From: Phaenicophaeus curvirostris
Lineage: Eukaryota > Chordata > Aves > Cuculiformes > Cuculidae
Reading direction: 5' to 3'
NCBI RefSeq assembly: GCF_032191515.1
Contig: NC_091409.1
Location: 9,192,501-9,256,500, forward strand
Length of the DNA stretch: 64,000 nucleotides
The notes beneath the pieces were generated by a model. The model was not told where the DNA came from. It saw only the letters and a list, made by a program, of their open reading frames with translations, and did no database searches. This document shows, piece after piece, positions 45,501 through 56,189 of the stretch; positions within the stretch are counted from its first letter, which is position 1, and the number at the start of each line of letters is the position of its first letter. A program made the position numbers and the translations under genes.

Positions 45501-47235
45501 GGGTTAATTGCACTCCTGGTAGAAAACTCCCTGGTGAGCCTTATTTCCAGGCTGAATTAGTCTCGCTTCAGCTGCCAGCCATTGGATTTCACTTTGTTTC
45601 TATCCATGCCAGAAATTATCTTCCCATGGAGCCACTTGCAGTCTGTGGTCAAGTCATCTCTCAGTGGTCAACAGTCCTGCAATAGAATCATAGAATAGTT
45701 AGGGTTGGAAGGGACCTTAAAGATCGTCTAGTTCCAACCCCCCTGCCATGGGCAAGGACATCCCACTAGATCAGGTTACCCAAGGCCCCATCCAACCTGG
45801 CCTTAAACACCTCCAGGGATGGGACATCCACAACTTCCCTTGGCAACAGCACTTGCACTTGCAATAGCAGCGGTTCCTGAGCCCCAGGGCCTCCCTGACC
45901 ACGCAGGTCTCAAATATCTGGTCCCTCCTGTGCCTTGGCCCCATCTTCATCAGTTTCAGCAGCTCCAGACCAGGACTGTGGGGTGGGGCCCTGCTCTTCA
46001 CCTGGTGTCCCATCAGGAAGAACAGGCTCTGGGGGCCTCTTGCCCCTCCAGAGCCCAGAAGGGTCAGCACAGGATGCTTTCTCACGCAGCTCTACTGGCT
46101 GCGCAGCCTTTCCTCTGCAGGATTTTTCCATGCACTCCGCTGCTGTTGTGGTTATGTGGTCTTGTTCTTCCCTGCAGCTGTGAGGAGAAGGGGCTGGTGG
46201 TGAAGGTGAAAGGGACAAACACCTCGGATGTGATCTGTGGTGAGTGCCTGGTGCCCTGGGCTGGGTTCTGCAGGCAGACATCTCCTGGTGCTCCAGCTCA
46301 GAGGAGCTGGCCTGGTCTGCATGTGGTTTTGGGGAAGGGGAAAGTCTGACAGTACTGCTGGCACGATGCCTTCCTGCTCCTCACTGTCCTCGTGACGGAA
46401 CCCCAAAGGACTGGGGCCTGGAGCAGAAGCAGTTTGGGGCACTTGGTGTCTCATTGGGAGTGTCTTGCAGGTGCCTCACTGACCTCGTCTCCCTCGGCAG
46501 AGTCAAACAGGCGTTCCTCACTGTCGGTGCTGATCCCCATTACAGCCGCGGTCATCACATGCCTCCTGGGTATCTGCATCTACTACCTGGTCCGCACAGG
46601 TAAGGGGCTGGGACACGGGAAGTGAAGCCTTGGCCAGATGGCAGCAGTGCCAGCTCTGGCTCTGATCCCTGCGAGCTCGCTGCAGGGCAGCTCAGGAAGA
46701 GGTCCCCCCTTACCGTTGTCTTCTCTGTCCCTCTTTCCATCCAGATCCCAAGCGACAGGTGCTGAAGCAGGTGAGTCTGCCCAGAGCCCTCTTCCAACAC
46801 TGGGCTGGGGTCCCTCCCGGGCACAGATGGGGACATGCCAGCAGCAGAGCAAGGGGGGCTGAGGCTCTGTGGGGCAGGAGGGGTGGGGGCTGTCCTAGAC
46901 CTGACCAGCTGGGTCAGGACAAGGGCTGGGGCACCCCTGGGATGCTGCTGACAAATGCTGAGACAGGAGGGCCCCACACAGGGTGACACCAGGATGACAC
47001 CCTGCCCTGCAGGGGCATCTAGCAGGAGCCTGGGGAAAGACGTGGCCGCAGAGGTAGGGGATGTCGCTGCCTGACCCCTGCCCCTGTGCAGGTCGGGGCT
47101 GGGAAGCCTGAAGAGAACCTGGAGCCCATGGAGCAGGGGGAAGTCTTCCCCGTGCAGGAGACCCTGCTCGCACACCAGCCCGTGGCCCAGGAGGACGGCA
47201 AGGAGAGCCGCATCTCGGAGCAGGAGAAGCAGTGA
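42462..47235 (+). CDS. CD40: CD40, TNF receptor superfamily member 5
   Basis: CD40 is the type I membrane receptor for CD40 ligand on B cells, macrophages and dendritic cells and signals through TRAFs. Nine coding exons: 42462-42509, 44098-44179, 44408-44533, 44645-44788, 44992-45091, 46178-46239, 46501-46599, 46745-46770, 47092-47235 (TGA). They give 276 residues with all phases agreeing; human CD40 has 277. Order: signal peptide (MKGLGLLGLLGGALLG), four cysteine-rich TNFR repeats (for example CFDKQYEHKGWCCNRCQPG, ESGHYQPSW, GMHCSDTSCQTCVEN, PCEPCAEGTFSNVSS), a transmembrane segment (SVLIPITAAVITCLLGICIY), and a short tail with PVQET and the conserved ending QEDGKESRISEQEKQ. Exon 1 is GC-rich, with an ATG directly after a GGC repeat. 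Confidence 0.95.
42511..42905 (+). repeat. G-rich minisatellite in CD40 intron 1
   Basis: A tandem, imperfect array of about 18-22-base units built on GGGATGGGRCAGGGGGAGC, extending some 400 bases from the splice donor. Every unit has several runs of three or more G on the coding strand. Confidence 0.9.
43240..43310 (+). repeat. Three-copy 22-bp tandem repeat in CD40 intron 1
   Basis: TGGGGTCTGCAGCCCGGGAT recurs three times with a 22-base period and few differences. Confidence 0.85.
44098..45091 (+). CDS. CD40: CD40 exons 2-5, extracellular cysteine-rich repeats
   Basis: Exons 44098-44179, 44408-44533, 44645-44788 and 44992-45091 encode CRD1 to most of CRD4. Visible landmarks are WCCNRCQPG, LVSECNVTEDSVC, CAPHHVCDDNTGLIV, GNATHNTVCQCRAG, FGFVAAKAVARISS and EPCHPWTS, the last completed by the next exon. 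Sequons NVT, NAT and NVS are possible glycosylation sites. Cysteine spacing is that of CD40 and close to chicken CD40 as I recall it. Confidence 0.94.
45684..45845 (-). mobile_element. CR1 LINE fragment in CD40 intron 5, antisense
   Basis: Begins ATAGAATCATAGAATAGTTA then GGGTTGGAAGGGACCTTAAA and runs to CCTCCAGGGATGGGACATCC, the CR1 3' region in reverse. It is a different subfamily from the copies ending CCAGGTTGGAAGAGACC. Confidence 0.93.
46178..46599 (+). CDS. CD40: CD40 exons 6-7, end of CRD4 and transmembrane segment
   Basis: Exon 46178-46239 encodes CEEKGLVVKVKGTNTSDVIC. Exon 46501-46599 encodes ESNRRSS and the membrane span SVLIPITAAVITCLLGICIY followed by YLVRT. The extracellular stalk between the last cysteine and the membrane is only about nine residues. 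Confidence 0.92.
46745..47235 (+). CDS. CD40: CD40 exons 8-9, cytoplasmic tail
   Basis: Exon 46745-46770 encodes DPKRQVLKQ and exon 47092-47235 encodes the 47-residue tail end. PVQET (47149-47163) is the PxQxT TRAF2/3/5 site. PMEQGE (47125-47142) fits the PxExx(acidic/aromatic) TRAF6 pattern. The terminal QEDGKESRISEQEKQ matches the mammalian C-terminus. Confidence 0.94.
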
Positions 47236-47552
47236 GGGCGGCCTGCAACAGGAGCACGGACCGGGGCCAGCCCCGGGGAGGAAACCTCGCGTGTGGCCCC
47301 GCTCCCGGGGGAACGGCAGCGCCCCGGGACCGGCCCCGCGGGGCAGAGCTCGGCTGCGGGCTCCGAGCGGGGCCGGGGCCGCGGGGGGGGCCCGGAGGGG
47401 CCGGTGACGGAGCCCGCGCGGCGCCGGGAGGTGGCGCTGTGGGACCGGCGCGGGGCTGACCGGCTCCCCGGCTTCGCCCCCTCCATCCCGGTCCCCCGGC
47501 CCCCGGCCCCGCGGCTCGGCCCTTCTCCTCGCCGGCGCTGCGCGAGGCTGCG

Positions 47553-47558
47553 ATTAAA
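47553..47558 (+). terminator. CD40: CD40 poly(A) signal ATTAAA
   Basis: ATTAAA lies 318 bases after the CD40 stop and is followed by a T/G-rich stretch. It is the first plausible signal downstream, giving a short GC-rich 3' UTR (47236 to about 47578). Confidence 0.7.
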
Positions 47559-47814
47559 CTTCCTTGTTCTCCGAGGTGCGTGAGCAGCGCGGCCTGCAGG
47601 CCCCGGGGCTCCGCGGGCGCTCCCGGGAGGCGCTCCCGGGGTCCGGGTGCTCCCACCAGCGCCGGGAAGGGAGGAGACCCGACACCGAGCGCGGCCCCAG
47701 AGCCTCCCGGCGCTCCCCCGAGCTCCCACCGCCCCCCGCCGGCGCTGGGAGGGCTCCTGCCCACTGAGCGCGGCCTGCACGGAGCGCACAGCGGCTGCAG
47801 CCCAATTGCTCGTG

Positions 47815-48445
47815 CCCTGACCTTCTATGACAAAGTGACTCGGCTACTGGGTGAGGGAAAGGCTGTGGATGGATCTTCCTAGACTTCAATAAAGCCTTTG
47901 ACACGGTTTCTCACAGCATTCTGCTTCGGAAACTGTCACCTCTGGCCTGGCCAGGCGCACACTCTCCTGGGGGGGAAACTGGTTGGCTGAAGGGCCCAGA
48001 GAGTGGTGGGAGATGGAGTTAACTCCAGCTGGAGGCCAGGGACAACTGGTGTCCTCAGGGCTCAGTGCTGGGTCCAGCCCTGTTCAATGTCTTTATCAAT
48101 GACCTGGAGGAAGGCACTGAGTGCACCCTGAGCAAGTTTGTGGATGACACTAAGCTGGGTGGAAGCGTGGATCTGCTGGAGGGTCGGGAGGCTCCAGAGG
48201 GATCTGAACAGGCTGGACCGCTGGGTTGAGACCAATGGGATGAGGTTTAACAAGGCCAAATGCCGGGTCCTGCACTTGGGGCACAACAACCCTGAGCAGC
48301 TACGGACTAGGAGAAGTCTGTCTAGAAAGCTGCCAGGAGGAGAAGGACCTGGGGGTGTTGGTTGACAGCAACTGAACATGAGCCAGCAGTGGCCCAGGTG
48401 GCCAAGAAGGCCAATGGCATCTTGGCTTGGATCAGAAACAGCCCT
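47815..48445 (+). mobile_element. CR1 LINE reverse-transcriptase fragment, decayed
   Basis: The translated text contains DFNKAFDTVSHSILLRKL, NVFINDL and FVDDTKLGGSV, motifs of the CR1 reverse transcriptase, but they lie in different frames with stops between. It is a 5'- and 3'-truncated dead copy starting about 240 bases after the CD40 poly(A) signal. Confidence 0.92.
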
Positions 48446-48449
48446 GACT

Positions 48450-51400
48450 CACTGGCATGCGGCTGGGCTGCAGCAGCACCCAGCCCTGCACGGGCTCCAG
48501 GCACAGAATTGGCTGCAGCCCGTGACCCACCTGAGCGCACACAGCGCGGCGTATGGAAGGTTGTAAATCCCAGAGTTGCAACACAGAATGACTTTTACTG
48601 TAAAAGCAGTGGCAGATTATTTAAGGCTCCTCTTAAAACCTAATGTTAGCTTTAATAAGGGAGATAAAAGCATGTCAGCAGCTCTCCCACTCAGGGCTCG
48701 GGGCTCCCGGCAGTGCCAGCAGGGCAGTCCCAGGGCTGGGCAGCATCCCCTCGGCACCAGCCCAGTGACCACACAGCCCTGGGGACAGACATGCCCCTCG
48801 TTCCTGCTGAATAGGGCTTGCATTACGTGGGTACAGACATGGAGCCTGTGGCCCCACACGGTCACCAAAGGACTGTCTCCCACGGCAGCGGGCTGGCCCT
48901 CTGGCTCCCCACCTCTCCTGGTGCTGACCTCTCCCTGCTGGCTCACACGCGTTCAGTGCCTGCTCCCACATGTCAGACATGTGCCTTCTCATTAGCACGT
49001 CTGTCCCCCAAAGTGAGAAGGGAGAGCGCGTGAAACCTAATTGAATGTAACTAATTATTCACTCCGCAAACGCTGTTTAAATGGGATTGTGAGGGACAGA
49101 ATTACTCATTCTGAAAAGGGGAAAGAAAGAGGGAAAGACAGAGAGAAAACAAATAGAGGCGGATGCTGGAGCTGCAGCTCCTTCTCTCCCCAGAATACCA
49201 ATTACTGGATGAAGTGATTGTATAAATCTTTACCAAGTGAACGAACTGTACCAGTCACTTACTCCTGTCCTCTTGTTATGAGGAAGCAATGAAAAATCAT
49301 CCCACTCTCCAGTCCAGTTAAGGGCTCCCCGTTGCTGCTTCGGATGCTGCCCGCAGATGGAGAGCTCGTCCTAGTGCCGTCCCTGGATGGAGATCCTACG
49401 GAGACAAGGCTGAGTGTTTGGCAAGGATGTGCCCCACTCCCGCACGTAAGGAGGAGCTGTGGGGCCAGGTGATGCCAGGCAAGCACCATGAGACACAGGG
49501 AGGCTGGGGCTGGTCAAGGGCCCCAGTACCACACAAATGGCAGCTCACTCAGGGACACTGAGGCACCCTGAGCCTTGTGCCTGCAGCTCTCCTGCCCTCC
49601 CCTTTGGGTGGTCCTGTTCTGCCAGGCCCCCAGGCCCTCTGCAGGCTCCCACAGTACTCAGAACCCTCTCCAGGCACTCACTGAACAGGAGAGCACAGTG
49701 CTTCCTGACCCCTTCCCGTGCTGGAGTCAGTGTTTCTCACTCATTGGCATCTCCACTCCACAGGCTGGAAAAATGCGCTCATTAGTGGTGACATCCATTG
49801 CTCTTTCCTGCCACATCATTTAATCCCGGGTCCCAAACATGGTTACTTCCAAATACACCCATTTTTGTCCTCAGCAGTGGTGTGGGATGGGAGGTCCTGG
49901 CCATGTAGGGCAGGGAAAGCCAACAGGCTCGGCTCTGCACCCTTCCTGGCAGTGGGGAGCACCTGCACCCTGGGAGCTGCGTGACCTGGGGAGGACCCAG
50001 CCAGTTTCACATTCCCTGCAAGCAATGCTGGGACCCCTGCTCCCCACAAGGCACCCAGCACCCTTGGGGCTGCTCTACTGGGACAAAGACCACGCAGTCT
50101 CCACATCTTGCTGCTACCAGGATCAGAGACGCAGCAGCCGCAAGGTGTGCCAAGGAGGGACCACGCTGCTGTGCAGGCACCCAGGACCCTGTGGCACTCT
50201 GGGTGCTGTGGCTCTCCAGCTCGGCAAGGGGTGAGAAGGTGCTGGGGGAGCTGTGCAGTTGGGTCACTGTAGGGGAAAACAGCCCATCACCAAGTCAGCA
50301 AGAAGAGGGAAAACTTCCAAGTCTGCCTTGCCTCCTACGAGATGGGGTTTTGATTGTTGCCAGCAGCAAGTCCCATGCACTGGAGATACGCATGTGTGGG
50401 TGTGAGGGACAGATCACATCACTATCATAACAAAAGCAGTTGTGCAGCTCCCTTCTGTGTTTATTTGCTTTCTTTTTGTTTAATTGTGGGGACACTATAG
50501 ACTTCTAAGACTGCCAAAGAGCTTGTCTCCCTCTAGCAGTGGTATTGCCACAACACTGCCACCTTATCTGTTTGTAGAAAGATGAGGGTGGGAAAACCAT
50601 TTACTGTCAGGGATATTTGTCATCTGCAAATTACCTCTGCCAACAGCCCACAGGGGGATGGGACTGACGGTGCTGATCTGTATTGCAGGGACATGAGCCA
50701 TGGGGTTCTCTGTGCTGCCCCAGACCCACCTGAGCCCCTTCCCCATCAGCTGTCAGGGCAGACAGCGCTGTGCCAGGAAATCCACCACGCGTACAAACCT
50801 GTGCCATGGGCGGCAACAGCGGCTCAAAGGGATGAGGGAAGTAGCAGACAATGCTGAACTAGGTACCCAGCAAGTGACTGGACACAGAGGAGCACTGTGA
50901 TGAGACAACTGGGGCATAGAGGAGCTGAGAGGTTTGTGATGTTGGCAGCACCTCCCTGAGCAGCACCTTGTACGGCACTGCCAGGGCAGCATCCCCCAGC
51001 ACAGCAACACCAGGCATTGGCCACATTGAGAGCTCCAGGCTTCGCTGCTCCCTTGCAAAGGATGAATGCACCATGTACCCCTGTCACTTTCTCAACACTT
51101 GACATCCCTACCAGCCTTGCTTGCCATTGGGATTCCTCACATCTTGCAGCCCAGAGGCTTTTGCACAGCATTTATCACCACAGTATCCAAGAACCGATCT
51201 AATTGATGTGACACCAATTATTCAAGTATCACTAAATGCAGAACTAATGCATCTGTGTGTACAAGCCTCCTAGACCCTGACCATGAAATTAGAACTCAGG
51301 CACGAGATGAGCCAATGCAGGAGCACCAACTCTCAGCTGAGTCCCTGCCATCACAGCGGTGGCCAGGCCTGCTGGGACACTCCCCAGTAGCCACACGAAG

Positions 51401-52110
51401 AGGCAGCATCGCATGGGGTGTCTGCAGCAAGGTCTGCATCCAGCTTACTGCATGGTGAGCCAGTACTTGCAGCTCCCCACAGACCAGGCTGCGGATGTGA
51501 CGGGTCCCACACCGCCAAGCTGACCCTGGCAGCATCAGGCAGATAAGCACTGGCAGGGCTGTCCTGGCTATGGTGAAAGCCGGCCTGGGCAGGGCAGGGC
51601 AGCAGCTATTTCTAGGCTGTTCAGCCCAGCCCATGCAGCTTTCAAAGCTCTTGGCTTGGGCATGGACTGGTGCTGGGAAAAGCCATTCGTTGCATTTGAA
51701 ATTTTACTGTGAAATTAAACTCTGTCCAGACACGCAGAGCTTGGCACAGGCAGCAGTTTGTGTTTTGCAAATTGCTTTCAACAATCAATTAAAGAAGAGA
51801 TGGCTGGGGACCTGGGGGGCACTCAGGTGTGGAGCCCTCCTGAAGACAGAATTCTGCCCCCTCCCAGTTTCACCTCAACTCCAGCACCTGCATCCTTCGG
51901 CCAAGACTGGGGACTGCAGCACTGACAGCACATCGTGATCCCAGCACTGCTCTGGGGCAGCGAAACAGAGAAGTCCCACATGATGTGGGAGACGCAGTGG
52001 GGTACAGCTGACGTGGCAAAGCTCTGGCACCATCCCCATCACAGCTGGGCAGCAAAAGCATTTGCGAATGTCAGGCTGCTCGGATGGCCCCGGGCTCACC
52101 CTCGTTCTGA
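48450..52110. other. Intergenic, no gene recognised
   Basis: Unique sequence without convincing open frames. AT-rich islands at about 49020-49260 (TAATTGAATGTAACTAATTA and following) and 51180-51250 (CTAATTGATGTGACACCAAT) stand out from the GC-rich background and may be conserved noncoding elements. Nothing else is recognised. Confidence 0.5.
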
Positions 52111-52114
52111 TTTG

Positions 52115-52312
52115 CTCTATGTTTTCATTAAGGACCTGGATGGTGGAATAGAGAAAGCACTTATTAAATTTGCAGATGACACAAAGCTGGGAGGGACTAC
52201 AAGTATCTTGGAAGACAAGATTAGAATTCAAAATGATCTTGACAAATTGGAGAAATGGACTGGAAAAAATAGGATGAAATTCAACAGGGACAAGTGCAAA
52301 GCAGTTCACGGA
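52115..52312 (+). mobile_element. CR1 LINE reverse-transcriptase fragment
   Basis: An open stretch encodes YVFIKDLDGGIEKALIKFAD, DTKLGG and NRMKFNRDKCKAVH, spanning the catalytic (F/Y)xDD box (FADD). It is less than 200 bases long and isolated. Confidence 0.9.
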
Positions 52313-52319
52313 GCTGGGA

Positions 52320-53415
52320 ACAATCAGCTGTGCAAACACTGGCTGGGGATGGTGAGGCCAGCAGCACAGAGCCCAGCAGGGCACGGGAGGGCACAGGCGC
52401 ACGGGCAGGAGGCACGCTGCCCACTCAGCCTGCGCTCCTTCAGAAACCAGGGGGACAGGGACACAGGGAGGCAGGAGGAACCATGCAGGGAGCGAGAGGC
52501 TCTGCAGGGAGGAGAGGAACCACCTCCAGCACAGATGGACCCCTTGGAGTGGTGCCATAGGCTCTCTCCGGGCCCTACACACCTCCCCCAGCATGAGGTC
52601 CAGCTGGACCCTACTCCCTGCACACTCTGGAAATGGGGATGAGAAGGGGTCCTCCAAGCCTCTACTGTCCCCCTGCCCTGTGGTGCCCCAGGGAGAAGCC
52701 CCTAAACTGGTTGCAAAAGCTGCTCAACCTTTCCTGTTGCAGCCCCACTGAGGCAGAACCCCAGACACCAGCAAATCACTGAGAACCAAACCAGCCCCTC
52801 CAGCACAGGGAACTTTGCTCTGAAGGCATCTCTCATGCCCTTCCTGCAGCTCAGGCTCTCTAGTCCAGTCATGCCAGGAGGCAGTGGAGCCCAGTGGGTG
52901 CTCAGGGTGGATATGTGCCTGGCCCAAGCTGCAGGGTTCCTGCTGCCTTTCCCTCGCTCCAGCAATTAGAGCTCCAGCCAGCACCCTCCCAGCCTATGCA
53001 AACACCAAGACTCATTTAAATAAATTAAGAAGACATAATAAATCAAAGGGAAATGAGGGGCTGTGCCTGGGGGCAGGGGAGTCACTCGGGTTTAATTACA
53101 TTGGCAAGCCTTTCACAGCAAAAGCACCACGAGTCCCACACGCCATGAGTGCAGATGTAGCAGGAGCAGGCACAGCTCTGCAGCAGGGCTGGCAGCACCG
53201 CCTGAAGCCCATGCCCAGCACAGCACCACCCCTGCTGTGCCAGGGGAGCCAGGAACGTGCCTATGGAGGTGGGTACTGGGCACTGGTCGCCCCCAGCAGC
53301 AGATGCCCGAGCATCCTGACATGCAGAGAGCGCCCCAGCACATGGGCGCTGCCCGCTCCCATGGATCCACCAGCAGCTTCCAGTCCCACAGGAGACCTGC
53401 CTAGACAGCCTGCCG
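52320..53415. other. Intergenic, no gene recognised
   Basis: Mostly unique GC-rich sequence. An AT-rich patch at 52990-53100 includes an octamer-like ATGCAAAC at 52997 and TTTAAATAAATTAAG. Confidence 0.45.
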
Positions 53416-53419
53416 AGAC

Positions 53420-53582
53420 CCATAGAATCATAGAATCACCAGGTTGGAAGAGACCCACTGGATCATCGAGTCCAACCATTCCTATCAATCACGAAACCAT
53501 GTCCCTCAGCGCTTCGTCCACCCGTCCCTTAAACCCCTCCAGGGAAGGTGACTCAACCCCCTCCCTGGGCAGCCTGTTCCAT
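53420..53582 (-). mobile_element. CR1 LINE 3' end, antisense
   Basis: Begins ATAGAATCATAGAATCACCA then GGTTGGAAGAGACCCACTGG and stops at GGGCAGCCTGTTCC. Same subfamily as the copies at 41453, 55766 and 58154. Confidence 0.95.
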
Positions 53583-53589
53583 GCCCTTG

Positions 53590-55760
53590 CCCCAGCCCTG
53601 CCAGCCACCCAGCACCACCAAGTCCAGCCCAGGGAGAAGCAGCAGCACCAGCAGCATCCTTCCTCTGCCACACCAGATTTACAGCTTGCTCCCTGTTGTT
53701 TAAAGACTCTTGCTCACGGCTGTGGTGGGGACTCCAGAAAGAGCTTTGTGTAGAGGCAGCAAATTTATGAGACTGGCTCCGAATCCCCAGTCACATCAGG
53801 GGCCAATTTGTCTTCCCGGGGCTGAGGATGAAATTAAATTATTGTAAAATAAATCTGTAAAAATGATGAAAAGACCATCACCCGGCAGTGAGGGCGGGGC
53901 GCAGGAACACACGCGCGGCCGTGACGGATGGGGCTCACCGGGTGATAAAGCACCCCAGACCTGGTGGCTCAGGGATTTTTGCTGTAATCTCACTAAAGAG
54001 ATGTTGTTTACAGGAAAAAAGGGTATTTTGGGGAGGAAATTGCATTTCAAGGTTAAAGAAAAAAAATAGAGCGAGTCTCCCAGGGAGGCCACTTACGCGC
54101 AAGATCGCAGCAGGCAGAGACAAGCGCGTGGGCGCCGGAGAGCAGCCAGGCCAGGGCATGGGCTGGAGGCAGCACCTTGCACACGCGTGTGCAAAGAGCC
54201 AGGACCAGGCACATGCCAGCCCGCGTAGGGCACAGCAGCTGCCAGACTGAGAAGCTCCTGGCAGCTTAGGCTGCAGATGGGGGCATGGAGAAGAGCTTGG
54301 TGGCCCCAGCAGAGCAGGTGATGATTGCACAGGGTCATGATGGGGCAGGCCAATGGATCCTGTGGATCCACAACAGCCCGAGGAGGTCGGGCATCCCTGA
54401 TGGAGGAGCTGATGCTGCTCCCCAGCCCAGGGACCACCCTGCCCCACCACAGAGTGCTCAATGCCAGCGCACGCTTCCCATGAGGAGCCCCACAAGGTGG
54501 GCACCAAGCAACCAGCATTCCCTGCATCCCCTGCAGAGAGGGCAGAGGGCACAGCCAGGCAAGCACATGGCACTGGGATTTGCAGCCTCCTGCTTTCAGT
54601 CTCACCCTACAAGAAAAGGTGCTGGAGAGGCAGGTTTTTCCTGGGATGACTGGAAAAAATAATAGCTTCATCTTATCCTGTGGTGGCTGGGCATTCCACA
54701 ATGGGCCATTAGCACGGCTCAGCACTGGGAAGGGATTTATTTAGGGGACACTGTTGCAGATATAGCCCAGTACCAGGTGCTTAATAGTGTTTCAGTGTAT
54801 CAGAGTGTTGCAGTGCTCAAAAGATGCAATTGTAGGGAGCTCAGAGACTTTATTCTTCACCTCTGTGAAATCCCACAATACCAGAAGAGATTTCTCCCGT
54901 AAGCACAAAAGCAGCGTGGAGAAAGCCACGACTTTGCAGGGCTGAGGTGCCAGGCAGACGCGGCACATCCCAGCTGCCCTGGTGCTGGCAGGACCAGCTC
55001 CCATGGGTACAGTTCAGCCTGGCACTGGGCCCACCCACGTCCTCATCCCCATTCAGGGCCTGTTAAACCCGATGGCTCCTCTCTACCCCCAGCAAACACC
55101 CTCTGAGCTACGCACAGGGGAGGGAAAGGTTCCTTGGCCCTGGAAAAGCCCTGTCCTCTCAGAAAGGGCTGAGCATCAGCAAGAGCATCCCTTGCTCATC
55201 TCCAGCTCTTGTGCCACTGTCTGGGAGAACCAGTAGCCTCTGCCCGAGTCTTCCCTGAGCTCTGATGGCCTGGCCAGACACTGTCACCTGCCAAGAACCT
55301 CTTCACTCCTGCAAATGCTGTGGCACACACCCATCTCTAGCCCCTGTCCTGCCACCCACGCCAGGTAACTCAGCACAAGCACATCCCTTCCCACCAGTGG
55401 GCACAGAGCTCCCGAGAGCAGGGACCCAGCAGCAGCCACAACAGCCAGCGCCTTCCCAGCACAGCCCTGGGAGAGACAGAGTGGAGGGGCAAAAGCAAGC
55501 CCTACAGGGGATCCAGACGTACCTGTGAAGGTACAGCCGCTGCAGTACACAGCATCAGCACGAGGAATGCACAAGCAGCTGTGGGGAAGCTCTGGTTCGG
55601 GCACACACAGCAATCCTCAGTGGCAGTGCAGACCCACCACAATCATGCCTACACCCTCCCTGCCACCCACTCTACCAAGCACTGCTCCCTCCAGTCAGCC
55701 TCTCCTCCCTGGGAGCACAGGCTGGGCTTCCTTCCACCACCCCAGGCTGAGCAACAGAAC
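53590..55760. other. Intergenic, no gene recognised
   Basis: Unique sequence; AT-rich patch at 53825-54070. No coding exon, RNA gene or repeat recognised. Confidence 0.45.
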
Positions 55761-55765
55761 AGGGT

Positions 55766-56185
55766 CATAGAATCATAGAATCACCAGGTTGGAAGAGACC
55801 CACCAGATCATTGAGTCCAACCATTCCTATCAAACACTAAACCATGACCCTCAGCACCTCATCCACCTGTCCCTTAAACCCTTCCAGGGAAGGTGACTCA
55901 ACCCCCTCCCTGGGCAGCCTCTGCCAGTGCCCAATGACTCTTTCCATGAAAAATTTTTCCTAACGTCCAGCCTGAACATCCCCTGGTGGAGCTTGAGGCC
56001 ATTCCCTCTCGTCCTGTGCCCTGTCACTTGGGAGAAGAGCCCAGCTCCCTCCTCTCCACAACCTCCTTTCAGGTAGTTGTAGAGAGCAATGAGATCTCCC
56101 CTCAGCCTCCTCTTCTCCAGGCTAAACAAGCTCTCTCAGCTGTTCCTCATAAGACCTGTTCTCCAGCCCCACTCTCCTCCTCTTA
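55766..56185 (-). mobile_element. CR1 LINE 3' fragment, antisense (longest of its subfamily here)
   Basis: Begins TCATAGAATCATAGAATCAC and extends through CCAGCCTGAACATCCCCTGG and CTCCCCTCAGCCTCCTCTTC to AGACCTGTTCTCCAGCCCC, about 420 bases. Confidence 0.95.
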
Positions 56186-56189
56186 TTAT

